Shown here piece after piece: positions 16,822-25,001 of a stretch of DNA of 64,000 bases (positions are counted from its first letter, which is position 1; every line of letters begins with the position of its first letter). The position numbers and the translations under genes are program-made. This DNA is from Blastococcus aggregatus (GTDB lineage: Bacteria > Actinomycetota > Actinomycetes > Mycobacteriales > Geodermatophilaceae). Location: contig NZ_OBQI01000005.1 in assembly GCF_900221005.1 (NCBI RefSeq), positions 310,001 through 374,000 of the forward strand, given 5' to 3'. The notes beneath the pieces were generated by a model that saw only the letters and a program-made list of their open reading frames with translations, searched no databases and was not told the origin of the DNA.

Positions 16822-17937
16822 TCAGCCGGTGATGCGGCGGGCGCTGTTGTAGCTCGGGAAGGAGTCGACGTTGTCGACCTTCACCGGCTGGCTCGAGGTG
16901 GAGGCGTGCACCATCTGGCCGTTCCCGATGTACATGGCCACATGGCTGACCGGGCTGTAGAAGAAGATCAGGTCGCCGGGCTGGAGCTCGCCCCGGGAGA
17001 CCGGCCGGCCCATCTGCGACTGGCTGCGGCTGGAGTGCGGCAGCGCGACCCCCGCGGCCTGGTAGGCGTAGGAGGTCAGACCGGAGCAGTCGAAGGCGTC
17101 CGGACCCCCGGCGCCCCACACGTAGCGGTCCCCCACCTGGGCCAGCGCGGTGTCGACCGCTGCCTGCGCGGCACCGCTGGGCGCGGGGGCGCCGGTGGGC
17201 GCAGGGGCGGTCCGCTCAGCGCGCGAGGCGCGGACGGGCTCGGAGCCCCCGTGGGCCCGCTCGACCACGGCCCGCTGCGCGGCGTCCAGCGCGTCGAACT
17301 GCCGCTGGTAGTCGGCGATCTGGACCTCGAGGTCCTTCTGCTGGGCCGCGATGTCCTCGACGCTCTGCTCGGCCTTCTCGCGGGCCGCCCGCGCCTCGGC
17401 GCGGGTCTCGTCCGCCCGGTCGGAGGCCTCGGCGACCTCGCTGACGGCGGCGTTGGTGCGCGCGGCGATCGCGTCGAGCGTGCCGAGCTGGGAGACCAGG
17501 TCGCCGGCGGAGTCGCTGGTGAGCATGGCGTTCAGCTGGCTGCGCGAGGCGCCACCGGCGGTGTAGGCCGAGCGGGCCAGCTGGCGGATCCGCCCGTCCA
17601 GGGCAGCGCGCTGCTGCTGGGCGTCGAAGGCCACGAGCTCGGCGGTCTCGACGGCGGCCTGCTGGCGCTGGAGGTCGACCTTGGCCTCGTTCAGCTGCTC
17701 GGTGACGACCTCCAGCTCGTGGCTGGCGTCGGCGACCAGCTGAGCGGCCTCGGCGGCACTGCTGGCGGTGCCGGGCGTCGCCACCGCGGTGCCGGGCAGG
17801 ACCGTGAAGGTCAGTGCGGTGGTGGCCCCGATGAGGAGGCCGGCGCGGACGCGGCCCATCCGGCGGGCGGAGCCGGCCGGTGGAGCGCTGCGGAAGGGTG
17901 CGAGGACATGCGTCGACAGGGCGTGAGGGGTCGCCAC
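16822..17937 (-). CDS. Secreted NlpC/P60 peptidoglycan endopeptidase (RipC-like)
   Basis: The 371-residue precursor has an N-terminal basic stretch and hydrophobic signal (about 31-53), a long coiled coil (about 60-225), a Pro/Ala linker, and a C-terminal NlpC/P60 domain. The catalytic Cys is in AFDCSGL (Cys284), His is in SHVAMYIG, and a VHAS segment follows. It would cleave D-Glu-mDAP peptide bonds in septal or lateral peptidoglycan; the coiled coil is the regulatory arm known from RipC and PcsB-type hydrolases. GTG 17937 follows GGAGAG. Expression is probably controlled by the c-di-AMP riboswitch directly upstream. Confidence 0.9.
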   Translation of the reverse strand: MATPHALSTHVLAPFRSAPPAGSARRMGRVRAGLLIGATTALTFTVLPGTAVATPGTASSAAEAAQLVADASHELEVVTEQLNEAKVDLQRQQAAVETAELVAFDAQQQRAALDGRIRQLARSAYTAGGASRSQLNAMLTSDSAGDLVSQLGTLDAIAARTNAAVSEVAEASDRADETRAEARAAREKAEQSVEDIAAQQKDLEVQIADYQRQFDALDAAQRAVVERAHGGSEPVRASRAERTAPAPTGAPAPSGAAQAAVDTALAQVGDRYVWGAGGPDAFDCSGLTSYAYQAAGVALPHSSRSQSQMGRPVSRGELQPGDLIFFYSPVSHVAMYIGNGQMVHASTSSQPVKVDNVDSFPSYNSARRITG

Positions 17938-17965
17938 GTGAGGCGGCTCTCCGTTTCTTCCTCGT

Positions 17966-18124
17966 CCGCCTACCGAGTTAGCTGACGGGTTCGGGCGGGG
18001 AAGACTGGCCCTATCCCCTGCTCACCGGCGAACCGGCCCTGCAGGGGAACTCACCCCAGGACTGCGGTGGGTCCCCGGTTCACCTCGGACGACCACGGTG
18101 GGACGTCGTGCGGTGATTCGGCGG
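17966..18124 (-). promoter_or_regulatory. c-di-AMP (ydaO/yuaA) riboswitch upstream of the NlpC/P60 gene
   Basis: On the minus strand the leader carries the conserved ydaO blocks in order: GCCGAATC near the 5' side, CGGGGACCCA followed by TGGGGTGAG, an internal hairpin, AGGGCCA, and the hallmark ACCCGTCAGCTAACTCGGTA ahead of GGCGG. The 5' CCGCC (18124-18120) can pair with the 3' GGCGG (17970-17966) as the closing stem. In actinobacteria this class commonly precedes cell-wall hydrolase genes and turns them off when c-di-AMP is high. The distance from aptamer to the GTG at 17937 is under 30 nt, so control may be on translation initiation or by a compact terminator. Confidence 0.9.
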
Positions 18125-18179
18125 TGCCCGGCCGAGGCCACCCCTTGAGCGGATGACGACCACCCGGTCGGACGCAGCG

Positions 18180-18208
18180 ACCCTACGTTCGTGATGTTGC
18201 CGTGACAA
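18180..18208 (-). promoter_or_regulatory. Promoter of the riboswitch-NlpC/P60 transcript
   Basis: On the minus strand TTGTCA (18208-18203) and TAGGGT (18185-18180) are separated by exactly 17 bp, the best -35/-10 pair I found in the window. Transcription would start near 18172, giving a leader of about 235 nt that contains the whole riboswitch. Confidence 0.65.
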
Positions 18209-18328
18209 ATGGAAGCGGCCGGTAAACGTATGACGAGAATCGCTCTCCGTGCCGCGCGCCTCCCCGATCACCGCGCTGCGTAGGGGTACAAGCACGCTCC
18301 GCTGCTTCCGGTGCCCGTGAGAAAGCGC

Positions 18329-18652
18329 TCAGCCGGTGCGCCGCCCGGACGCCGCACCGCCCCCGCCGGCCTCGGGCGCCCCGCGGTGCCGCAGGGGCGG
18401 TACGAGGCCGTACTCCGCCAACGCCCGCACCGCGCGGCGCTCGACGTCGTCGAACTCCACCACCACGCCGGGCGGTGGGAGCACGACGTCCTCCGCCGCC
18501 GGGAACGGCTCGGGCGTCCGGGGGCGACCCGCCATCGGCACGACGACGGGATCCACCCCCTGCCAACCGGGCGGGGCGCCGAGCAGCACGGTGACGACGC
18601 AGTCGGCGCAGCCGGTGCCCCGGAGCGTGCAGGTGTCGCAGTCGATGAGCAT
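18329..18652 (-). CDS. Conserved small protein with an N-terminal four-cysteine knuckle
   Basis: The 107-residue protein starts at ATG 18652 with a strong GGAGGAGAG ribosome binding site 5 nt upstream. The N-terminus has Cys5, Cys8, Cys15 and Cys18 (C-x2-C-x6-C-x2-C), which could bind zinc or an Fe-S cluster, and is followed by VVTVLLGAPP. A helix (EFDDVERRAVRALAEYGLV) and a Gly-rich tail complete it. It lies between two genes for peptidoglycan hydrolases, on the same strand. I recall similar small proteins beside NlpC/P60 genes in other actinobacteria, but no known function. Confidence 0.75.
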   Translation of the reverse strand: MLIDCDTCTLRGTGCADCVVTVLLGAPPGWQGVDPVVVPMAGRPRTPEPFPAAEDVVLPPPGVVVEFDDVERRAVRALAEYGLVPPLRHRGAPEAGGGGAASGRRTG

Positions 18653-18712
18653 GTCTCTCCTCCGTGAGTCATGCGCACGGTAGGAGCGGCCACCGACAAT
18701 TCCGCCCGGGCC

Positions 18713-20437
18713 TCAGCTCCCGGCGTACTCCCAGTGCCAGGGCTCCTCGCGGCCGTTGCCCGGATCGGCCCACGTGGGGTGCAGGAAGCCGAAACGGCCG
18801 GCGTTGGCGACCATCCACGAGTACTGCGCCGTCCCGAACGTCTGGATGCCCCCGCACAGGTCCACGGCCAGCCCCCAGCCGTGGTTGCTCGTCCCCGGGA
18901 CGGCGGCCAGGGCCGGCTTCTCGCCGTAGAGCTTCACCTGGCCGGCGTAGGTCCGGTAGGAGTCGGTGATGCAGATCGGGCCGCCGAACGCGGTGGCGTA
19001 CGCCGCGGACATCGCCCGGTAGGCCGCCGCGGCGTCGCAGCGCAGCGAGTGCCCGGCCGCGCCCAGGGGGCACATCGCACTGGGCGGGATCAGCCCGTTG
19101 GGATAGCCGCCCCACTGGCGCGCACCGTCGAAGCTGGGCGGGTAGACGCTGTTGCCGCACTCCATCCGCAGCGCTCCCCCGGTCGGACCGGGGCCGGCCA
19201 CCGGCGGACGCTGGCCGAGGCTCGGCCGGCCCACCCCCACGACCTGCTCGGCCGGCAGCGTGCGCACGACCACGGCGCCGGCCCGGGCGTCGGCCGCGAG
19301 CATGGTCCGCGCGTCCAGCGCGATGCCCACGTGCCCGAGCCCCGCCTCCGGCGTGCCCAGGAACACGAGGTCGCCGGGCAGCACGTCGACGGGCGCGACC
19401 GGCGTCGTGACGGCGAACAGCTCGGCCTGGTTCCCCGGGAGCGCGACCCCGGCCCGCCCGTAGACCGACTGGACCAGCGAGCCGCAGCTCCAGGACTCCG
19501 GACCGGCCGTGCCCGGCGCGTAGGGCAGCCCCAGGGCCTCCATGGCGGCGGTCACCGCGGTGAGCGTCTCCGCGGGCAGCACGAGCAGCGAGGCGGGCTG
19601 GCCGGGCAGCTGGGCCGCGCCGCGCTGGGCGCCCCCGCCGGCCGCGCCGACCGGCACGAGGCGTTCGGGGAGCCCCGCCGCCGGCTCGCGCAGCGCGGAC
19701 GCGGGCGGCGGCACGATCCCCGCCGCGGTCAGCTGGTCGAGGTACCCCCGCCAGCTGGCCGCCGTCCGGTCGTTGACCTCGACCTGCTCGGCCTGCAGCT
19801 GCGCCAGCTGGCGGTCCACCGCGCCCAGCGCCTCGTCCAGCTCGTCGGTCACCGCCGAGGCCGCGGCCTCCAGCTCGGCGGCCCGGGCGCCGACCTCGGC
19901 GGCGCGGGCGCGCGCCTGCTCGAGCGCCTCGGTCGCCGCGCGCTGCTGCTCCACGGCAGCCCGGCGCTGCGCCTCGGCGGTGCCGATCACCGTCGCGGCG
20001 TGCCGGTCCACGACGTCCAGGAAGCTCAGCGCCGCGACCACCTCGCCGGGGGCGCCACCGCTGAGCAACAGGGTGAGCGGCGACAGCGCCCCGCCGTCCC
20101 GGTACACGGCCGAGGCGTACTGGGCGACGACCCGCTGGTACCCCGCCAGCTCGCCCTCGGCGTCGCCGAGCACCGCCTCGGCGTCGGCGACGGCGCGCTC
20201 CGCCTCGGCCAGCGCGTCCCGGGCCGCGGCCACCTCGCCCTGCTGCTCCTGCAGGCCCTGCTGGACCTCGGACGCGCGCTGCTGGAGGCGGTCCAGCGCC
20301 CGGCTGTCGAGGACGCCGGAGGTGCCTCCGGGCTGGTCGCTGGGCGCCGCCGCCGCCGGGGCCGCCGTGCCGAGCAACGCCAGGACCACGAACGGTGCGA
20401 CGAGCACGCGCGAGCGCCACGGGGAGCGCGGGGACAT
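18713..20437 (-). CDS. Secreted NlpC/P60 plus VanY (M15) peptidoglycan hydrolase fusion
   Basis: The 574-residue precursor joins a signal peptide (about 8-31), a long coiled coil (45-235), an NlpC/P60-like domain (290-405) and a C-terminal D-Ala-D-Ala carboxypeptidase domain of the VanY/M15B type (430-574). The VanY zinc site is clear: His519 in TSNHGWG, Asp526 in LAVD, and EPWHWEY near the end. The NlpC part has Cys318 and His369 (GLGHVGIAL), but the usual DCSG reads SCGS. I start at ATG 20437, with AGAGGTGG upstream, rather than 12 codons earlier. It probably cuts two different bonds in the cell wall. It lacks the riboswitch seen for the other NlpC gene. Confidence 0.85.
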   Translation of the reverse strand: MSPRSPWRSRVLVAPFVVLALLGTAAPAAAAPSDQPGGTSGVLDSRALDRLQQRASEVQQGLQEQQGEVAAARDALAEAERAVADAEAVLGDAEGELAGYQRVVAQYASAVYRDGGALSPLTLLLSGGAPGEVVAALSFLDVVDRHAATVIGTAEAQRRAAVEQQRAATEALEQARARAAEVGARAAELEAAASAVTDELDEALGAVDRQLAQLQAEQVEVNDRTAASWRGYLDQLTAAGIVPPPASALREPAAGLPERLVPVGAAGGGAQRGAAQLPGQPASLLVLPAETLTAVTAAMEALGLPYAPGTAGPESWSCGSLVQSVYGRAGVALPGNQAELFAVTTPVAPVDVLPGDLVFLGTPEAGLGHVGIALDARTMLAADARAGAVVVRTLPAEQVVGVGRPSLGQRPPVAGPGPTGGALRMECGNSVYPPSFDGARQWGGYPNGLIPPSAMCPLGAAGHSLRCDAAAAYRAMSAAYATAFGGPICITDSYRTYAGQVKLYGEKPALAAVPGTSNHGWGLAVDLCGGIQTFGTAQYSWMVANAGRFGFLHPTWADPGNGREEPWHWEYAGS

Positions 20438-20620
20438 CGGACCACCTCTGCGGATCTGGGCAGCGTCGCCCACCGCAGGAATGTTGTCCCGCGCACGGGC
20501 GAAGCGCCAGGTGAGCGGCTCGGAACCGCCCGCGCGGGCGACCCCGCCGGCAGCTGCGGCCCGGATCCCGGTCGGCGCGGCACCCCGGGACTGTCAGCAC
20601 CCCGACCTACCGTCCGCCCC

Positions 20621-22441
20621 GTGAGCTCCTCCCCCACCCTCCCGCACTACGTGCAGGGCACGATCGAGGAACTGGGCACCCCGCTGGCGGAGGTCACCTT
20701 CGTCGTGGTCGACCTCGAGACGACCGGCGGCTCCCCCAAGGACTGCGCGATCACCGAGATCGGCGCGGTCAAGGTCCGCGGCGGCGCCGTCCTCGGGGAG
20801 TTCCAGACGCTGGTCGACCCCGGCCAGGAGATCCCGCCCTACATCAGCGTGCTCACCGGGATCACGACGGCGATGGTCGCCGCGGCGCCGCGGATCGGGA
20901 CGGTGCTGCCGGCGTTCCTCGAGTTCGCCCGCGGAGCGGTGCTGGTGGCGCACAACGCCCCGTTCGACCTCGGCTTCCTCAAGGCGGCGTGCGCGCAGAA
21001 CGGCATCCTGTGGCCGGCGGCGGCGTCGGTGGACACCGCGGTGCTCGCCCGGCGGCTGCTCACCCGCGACGAGGTGCCCAACTGCAAGCTGGGCACGCTC
21101 GCACCGTTCTTCCGCGCCACCACCTCCCCGACGCACCGCGCGCTGGACGACGCGCGGGCCACCGTCGACGTGCTGCACGGCCTGTTCGAGCGGCTGGGGC
21201 CGCTGGGCGTCTCCTCGCTCGAGGAGCTCACCGGCCTGACCCGGCAGATCGACCCGGAGCGGCGGCGCAAGCGGCACCTGGCCGACACCGTCCCCTCCGG
21301 CCCGGGCGTCTACCTCTTCCGCGGGCCGCGCGACGAGCCGCTCTACGTGGGGACGTCGACCGACCTGCGCACCCGGGTGCGCAGCTACTTCACCGCCGGC
21401 GAGCAGCGCAGCCGGATCACCGAGATGGTGGCCCTCGCATCCCGGGTGGACGCGATCCCGTGCGCGCACGCGCTGGAGGCCGCGGTCCGCGAGCTGCGGC
21501 TGATCGCCGAGCACAAACCCCGGTACAACCGCCGGTCCCGCTTCCCCGAACGGGCCCTGTGGGTGCGGCTCACCGACGAGCCCTTCCCCCGGCTCTCGGT
21601 GGTGCGCCGCGTCCGCCCCGGCGCGGGGGTGTTCCTCGGTCCCTTCCCCGACCGGCGGGCCGCCGACGCCGCCGTCGCGGCCGTGCACGAGTCCCTGCCC
21701 CTGCGGCAGTGCACCGCCCGCATCCCGGCGCGGGCGCCGGCCGGCTCGGCGTGCGCGCTGTTCGACATGGGGCGGTGCGGAGCGCCCTGCACGGGCTCCC
21801 AGTCCGTCGCCGAGTACGCCGACGTCGCGGCGGTCCTCCGGGCGGCGGTCGCCTGCGATCCGGGCGCGCTGGTGGCCCCGCTGCTGGACCGGGTCGACCG
21901 GCTGGCGGCCGAGGAGCGCTACGAGGACGCCGCGGTCCTCCGGGACCGCATCGCGGTGCTGCTGAGGGCGGTCCGGCGGCGTCAGCGGCTGGAGTCGCTC
22001 GCCGCCGTCCCGGAGCTGGTCCTGGCCCGTCCGGACGGCGCGGGCGGCTGGGAGCTGTCCGTCGTCCGCCGCGGGCGGCTGGTGTCCGCCGGGGTCGCGC
22101 CGCGGGGGGCGTCGGTCCGCGCGACGCTGGCCGGCCTGCTCGGCACCGCCGAGACCCTGCTCGGACCCGACGGGGAGATCGCCGCGTCCGTCGACGAGAC
22201 CGAGCTGGTGCTCCGCTGGATGGAGAAGCCGGGCACCCGGCTGGTCGAGCTCGACGGCACCCTCGCCAGCCCCGCCCCCGGCACCGGCGCCTTCAGCCGC
22301 TTCCTCGCGATGGCCGACGGCAGTGGAGCCGGCCGCGACCCGTTCGCCGACGGCCGGTCACTGGGGACCCGTGCCCGCCCGGACCGGATCACGGCGGGCG
22401 TGGGCGCCGGCGGCCGGCCACCGCTAGCATCGCCGGCGTGA
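20621..22441 (+). CDS. DEDD exonuclease fused to a UvrC-like GIY-YIG nuclease
   Basis: The 606-residue protein has an N-terminal DnaQ-type 3'-5' exonuclease domain: Asp31/Glu33 in VVVDLETTGG, HNAPFDLGFL, and HRALDDARA. After about residue 210 it continues as a GIY-YIG domain (GPGVYLFRGPRDEPLYVGTS) and a UvrC-like region with a Cys-containing segment and a UVR-like YEDAAVLRDRI helix. The layout matches Rv2191 and Cho-type proteins, which act in DNA repair. It starts with GTG 20621 without a clear ribosome binding site. The next gene overlaps the stop by 4 bases. Confidence 0.85.
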   Translation: MSSSPTLPHYVQGTIEELGTPLAEVTFVVVDLETTGGSPKDCAITEIGAVKVRGGAVLGEFQTLVDPGQEIPPYISVLTGITTAMVAAAPRIGTVLPAFLEFARGAVLVAHNAPFDLGFLKAACAQNGILWPAAASVDTAVLARRLLTRDEVPNCKLGTLAPFFRATTSPTHRALDDARATVDVLHGLFERLGPLGVSSLEELTGLTRQIDPERRRKRHLADTVPSGPGVYLFRGPRDEPLYVGTSTDLRTRVRSYFTAGEQRSRITEMVALASRVDAIPCAHALEAAVRELRLIAEHKPRYNRRSRFPERALWVRLTDEPFPRLSVVRRVRPGAGVFLGPFPDRRAADAAVAAVHESLPLRQCTARIPARAPAGSACALFDMGRCGAPCTGSQSVAEYADVAAVLRAAVACDPGALVAPLLDRVDRLAAEERYEDAAVLRDRIAVLLRAVRRRQRLESLAAVPELVLARPDGAGGWELSVVRRGRLVSAGVAPRGASVRATLAGLLGTAETLLGPDGEIAASVDETELVLRWMEKPGTRLVELDGTLASPAPGTGAFSRFLAMADGSGAGRDPFADGRSLGTRARPDRITAGVGAGGRPPLASPA

Positions 22442-22725
22442 TCACCGCCATCGTGATGATCGACGCCGCCACCGATTCGATCCCCGAGGTGGCCGCGGCG
22501 ATCGCCGACCTCGACGGCGTGAGCGAGGTCTACTCCACCGCCGGCGAGGTCGATCTGATCGCCCTCGTCCGCGTGCGCGAGTTCGAGCAGGTCGCCGAGG
22601 TGATCGCCGGCCGGATCAACAAGGTGCCCGGCGTGCTCGAGACCGAGACGCACATCGCCTTCCGGGCCTACTCCCGCCACGACCTCGAGGCGGCGTTCGC
22701 CATCGGGTTCGAGTCGGCCGACTGA
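22438..22725 (+). CDS. Stand-alone Lrp/AsnC ligand-binding (RAM) domain protein
   Basis: The 95-residue protein is a single ferredoxin-like RAM domain: AIVMIDAATDSIPEVAAAIADL, VSEVYSTAGEVDLIALVRV, and the AEVIAGRINKVPGVLETETHIAF strand-helix pattern. There is no DNA-binding helix-turn-helix. Such proteins oligomerise and bind amino acids, possibly modulating a full-length Lrp protein. It overlaps the exonuclease gene (GTGA) and ends 15 bp before the convergent trpD. TAGCAT ends 7 nt before the GTG, so it may also be transcribed from its own leaderless start. Confidence 0.8.
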   Translation: MITAIVMIDAATDSIPEVAAAIADLDGVSEVYSTAGEVDLIALVRVREFEQVAEVIAGRINKVPGVLETETHIAFRAYSRHDLEAAFAIGFESAD

Positions 22726-22740
22726 GCCCGGCCGCGCCGG

Positions 22741-23808
22741 TCAGCCGGCGAGGCCGTCCCGTACCGCCCGGCTGACCGACACCCAGCGCTCCAGCTGAGC
22801 GGCCGCGCGGCCCTCGTCGACCGCGGCCGCGGCGCGCTCCAGCCCGGCGGCGAGCCCGTCGTGCAGTCCGGTGGAGTGCTCGTCGAAGGCCGCGAGCGCC
22901 GCCGCCGCGTTGAGCAGGACGGCGTCGCGGACGGGGCCCTGCTCCCCGTCCATCACCCGGCGGAACACGTCGGCGTTGAAGGCCGGCGACCCGCCGCGCA
23001 GCGCGTCGGGCCCCGACGCCGGGATGCCCAGCGCCGCGGGGTCCACCCGGTCGGGGACGACGGCGCCGTCGCGCACGACCCAGGCCGACGACGTCGTCGC
23101 CGTCGTCAGCTCGTCGAGCCCGTCGTCACCGCGGAACACCACGGCCCGGGCGCCCCGGGCGGCCAGGACCTCCGCCAGGACCGGCGCCATGGCGCGGTCG
23201 GCGCAGCCGATGGCGGCGGCCACCGGCCGCGCCGGGTTGGTGAGCGGGCCGAGGAAGTTGAAGACCGTGGCGATGCCCAGTTCCCGGCGGGGTGCGCCGG
23301 CGTGCCGCATGCCGGGGTGGAACACCGGCGCGAAGAAGAAGCCGATGCCGGCTTCCTGGACGCAGCGCGCGACCCCGGCCGCCGGCAGATCGATGACGAC
23401 GCCCAGCTCCTCGAGCACGTCCGCCGCCCCGGAGGAGGACGACGCCGCCCGCCCGCCGTGCTTGGCGACCGGCGCCCCGGCAGCGGCGGTGACGACCGAC
23501 GCCATCGAGGAGATGTTCACCGTGTGCGCGCCGTCGCCACCGGTGCCCACGATGTCCACGCACGCCAGCGGGAGCGAGACCGGCGTCGCCTGGGCGAGCA
23601 TCTCGGCGGCCAGACCGGAGACCTCCTGCGCCGAGGCGCCCTTGGCCCGGAGCGCGACGGCGAAGCCGGCGACCTGGGCCGGCGTCGCCTCCCCGGTCAT
23701 CACCTCGCGCATCGCCCAGGCGGTGTCCTCCGCGGTGAGGTCCTGGGAGGCGAGCAGCCGGTTGAGCAGGCCCGGCCAGGACGGCCGGGCGGCAGGAGCG
23801 GTGGTCAC
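22741..23808 (-). CDS. trpD: Anthranilate phosphoribosyltransferase
   Basis: The 355-residue protein carries VDIVGTGGDGAHTVNIS (PRPP-binding glycine loop), KHGGRAASSSSG, the NFLGPLTNPARP motif, and VFRGDDGLDELTT with metal ligands. It joins anthranilate and PRPP to form phosphoribosyl-anthranilate in tryptophan synthesis. No other trp gene is close; isolated trpD beside the ctaE cluster is the actinobacterial arrangement (Rv2192c). It starts with GTG 23808. The gene upstream ends 8 bp away, so the two are probably one transcript. Confidence 0.92.
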   Translation of the reverse strand: MTTAPAARPSWPGLLNRLLASQDLTAEDTAWAMREVMTGEATPAQVAGFAVALRAKGASAQEVSGLAAEMLAQATPVSLPLACVDIVGTGGDGAHTVNISSMASVVTAAAGAPVAKHGGRAASSSSGAADVLEELGVVIDLPAAGVARCVQEAGIGFFFAPVFHPGMRHAGAPRRELGIATVFNFLGPLTNPARPVAAAIGCADRAMAPVLAEVLAARGARAVVFRGDDGLDELTTATTSSAWVVRDGAVVPDRVDPAALGIPASGPDALRGGSPAFNADVFRRVMDGEQGPVRDAVLLNAAAALAAFDEHSTGLHDGLAAGLERAAAAVDEGRAAAQLERWVSVSRAVRDGLAG

Positions 23809-23815
23809 CGCGGGA

Positions 23816-24241
23816 TCACCGGACCGCGGGACGACGGACGGAGCTGCGCAGCAGGTCCGCGACGAGCCCCGGCGCGGTCAGCGGGTCGACGGGCAACGGG
23901 AGGGTGCCCTCGGCGCGGGACCAGTGCGCCAGCCAGCGATCGGGCTGCCGGGCGATGAGGACGCACACGGCCGGGCGGTCGGGCACCTCCTGGTCGAGCT
24001 GCCGGGCCAGCGCCAGCCCCCCGGTCGGCTGCGACTCGCCGTCCAGGATGCACAGCGCGACACCCCCGGCGTCGACGGCCGCGACGACCTCCTCGCCGGT
24101 GGCGCACTCGATCCAGGTGAGGGGGCCGACATCCGGGGCGGGACGGCGCCCGACCGCGGTGCGCACCGCCTCGCGGGTCTCGGCTCGGGAGCTGTAGACC
24201 AGCACGGTGGCCGGTGCGTCGGGGGTTCCGGCTGTGCTCAC
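23816..24241 (-). CDS. Response-regulator-receiver-like protein without output domain
   Basis: The 141-residue protein looks like a CheY-like receiver: ATVLVYSSRAETREAVRTAV at the start, a possible phospho-acceptor Asp67 in LCILDGES, and an VCVLIARQPD strand. The acidic pair near the N-terminus is replaced (YSSRAE), so phosphorylation is uncertain. No output domain follows. I recall a similar M. tuberculosis protein (Rv3143). It starts with GTG 24241, 7 nt after a TAGGCT box, and is divergent from ctaE by about 135 bp. The function is unknown; a phospho-relay or decoy role is possible. Confidence 0.7.
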   Translation of the reverse strand: MSTAGTPDAPATVLVYSSRAETREAVRTAVGRRPAPDVGPLTWIECATGEEVVAAVDAGGVALCILDGESQPTGGLALARQLDQEVPDRPAVCVLIARQPDRWLAHWSRAEGTLPLPVDPLTAPGLVADLLRSSVRRPAVR

Positions 24242-24248
24242 GCGGGCG

Positions 24249-24254
24249 AGCCTA
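24249..24254 (-). promoter_or_regulatory. Candidate -10 box (TAGGCT) of a leaderless receiver-like/trpD transcript
   Basis: TAGGCT on the minus strand ends 7 nt before GTG 24241. No ribosome binding site precedes this GTG. Confidence 0.5.
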
Positions 24255-24376
24255 GTGGTTCGGCCCGGGTCCGCTGGTGAGGACGGCCGCCGCCCGCTCC
24301 GGGGACGATCCCGGCGCGCGCCACGCCGGGCCGACCCGAGGTCGTCACGAGTCTCGGCCGATGCCATGATGACCGG

Positions 24377-24994
24377 GTGACAACGGCCCCCGTGGCGAGC
24401 AGCACCTTCGACCCTTCGCGGGTGCACTCCCTGACCCGACCGAACATGGTCAGCGTCGGCACGATCATCTGGCTCTCGAGTGAGCTGATGTTCTTCGCCG
24501 GCCTGTTCGCCATGTACTTCACCGCCCGATCCCGGGCCGGCGCCGAAGGGTGGCCGCCAGAGCCGACAGAGCTGAACCTGCCGTACGCCACGGTCTTCAC
24601 CATCATCCTGGTGCTGTCCTCGGTGACGTGTCAGTTCGGTGTCTTCGCGGCCGAGAGCGGCAACGTCTACGGCCTGCGGCGCTGGTTCACGATCACGTTC
24701 GTGATGGGCCTGATCTTCGTCGTGGCCCAGATGAACGAGTACCGCGTCCTGGTGACCGAGCACGGCACGTCCATCTCGTCGTCGACGTACGGCTCGGTCT
24801 TCTACATCACCACCGGGTTCCACGCGTTGCACGTCATCGGTGGGCTGGTCGCGTTCGTCTACCTGCTCATCCGGTCCACCATGGGCCGCTTCACGCCGGC
24901 ACAGGCGACCGCGGCGATCGTGGTCTCCTACTACTGGCACTTCGTCGACGTCGTGTGGGTCGGGCTCTTCGCCACGATCTACCTGATCCGCTAG
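24377..24994 (+). CDS. ctaE: Cytochrome c oxidase subunit III
   Basis: The 205-residue protein has five membrane helices, the short actinobacterial form of Cox[42 protein letters not shown], a third in [32 protein letters not shown], and the C-terminal [21 protein letters not shown]. The SSELMFFAG and GFHALHV motifs are diagnostic. It is part of the aa3 oxidase that docks on the bcc complex. GTG 24377 lies 6 nt after CATGAT, a near -10 box. qcrC starts 7 bp after its stop, as in M. tuberculosis. Confidence 0.95.
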   Translation: MTTAPVASSTFDPSRVHSLTRPNMVSVGTIIWLSSELMFFAGLFAMYFTARSRAGAEGWPPEPTELNLPYATVFTIILVLSSVTCQFGVFAAESGNVYGLRRWFTITFVMGLIFVVAQMNEYRVLVTEHGTSISSSTYGSVFYITTGFHALHVIGGLVAFVYLLIRSTMGRFTPAQATAAIVVSYYWHFVDVVWVGLFATIYLIR

Positions 24995-25001
24995 GGGAAC
25001 G

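Larger units (their letters stand above)
17938..18328. other. Long untranslated leader and promoter region before the NlpC/P60 gene
   Basis: This 391-base stretch holds the c-di-AMP riboswitch, its promoter, and the tail of the Cys-rich small gene's downstream region. The part from 18181 to 18300 is less GC-rich than the rest of the window. I see no additional gene in it. Confidence 0.7.

Noticed and set aside
20438-20620. Second c-di-AMP riboswitch before the NlpC-VanY gene
   Set aside because: The 183-bp divergent stretch lacks the GTCAGCTAAC-type block and the GGGGACCC block.
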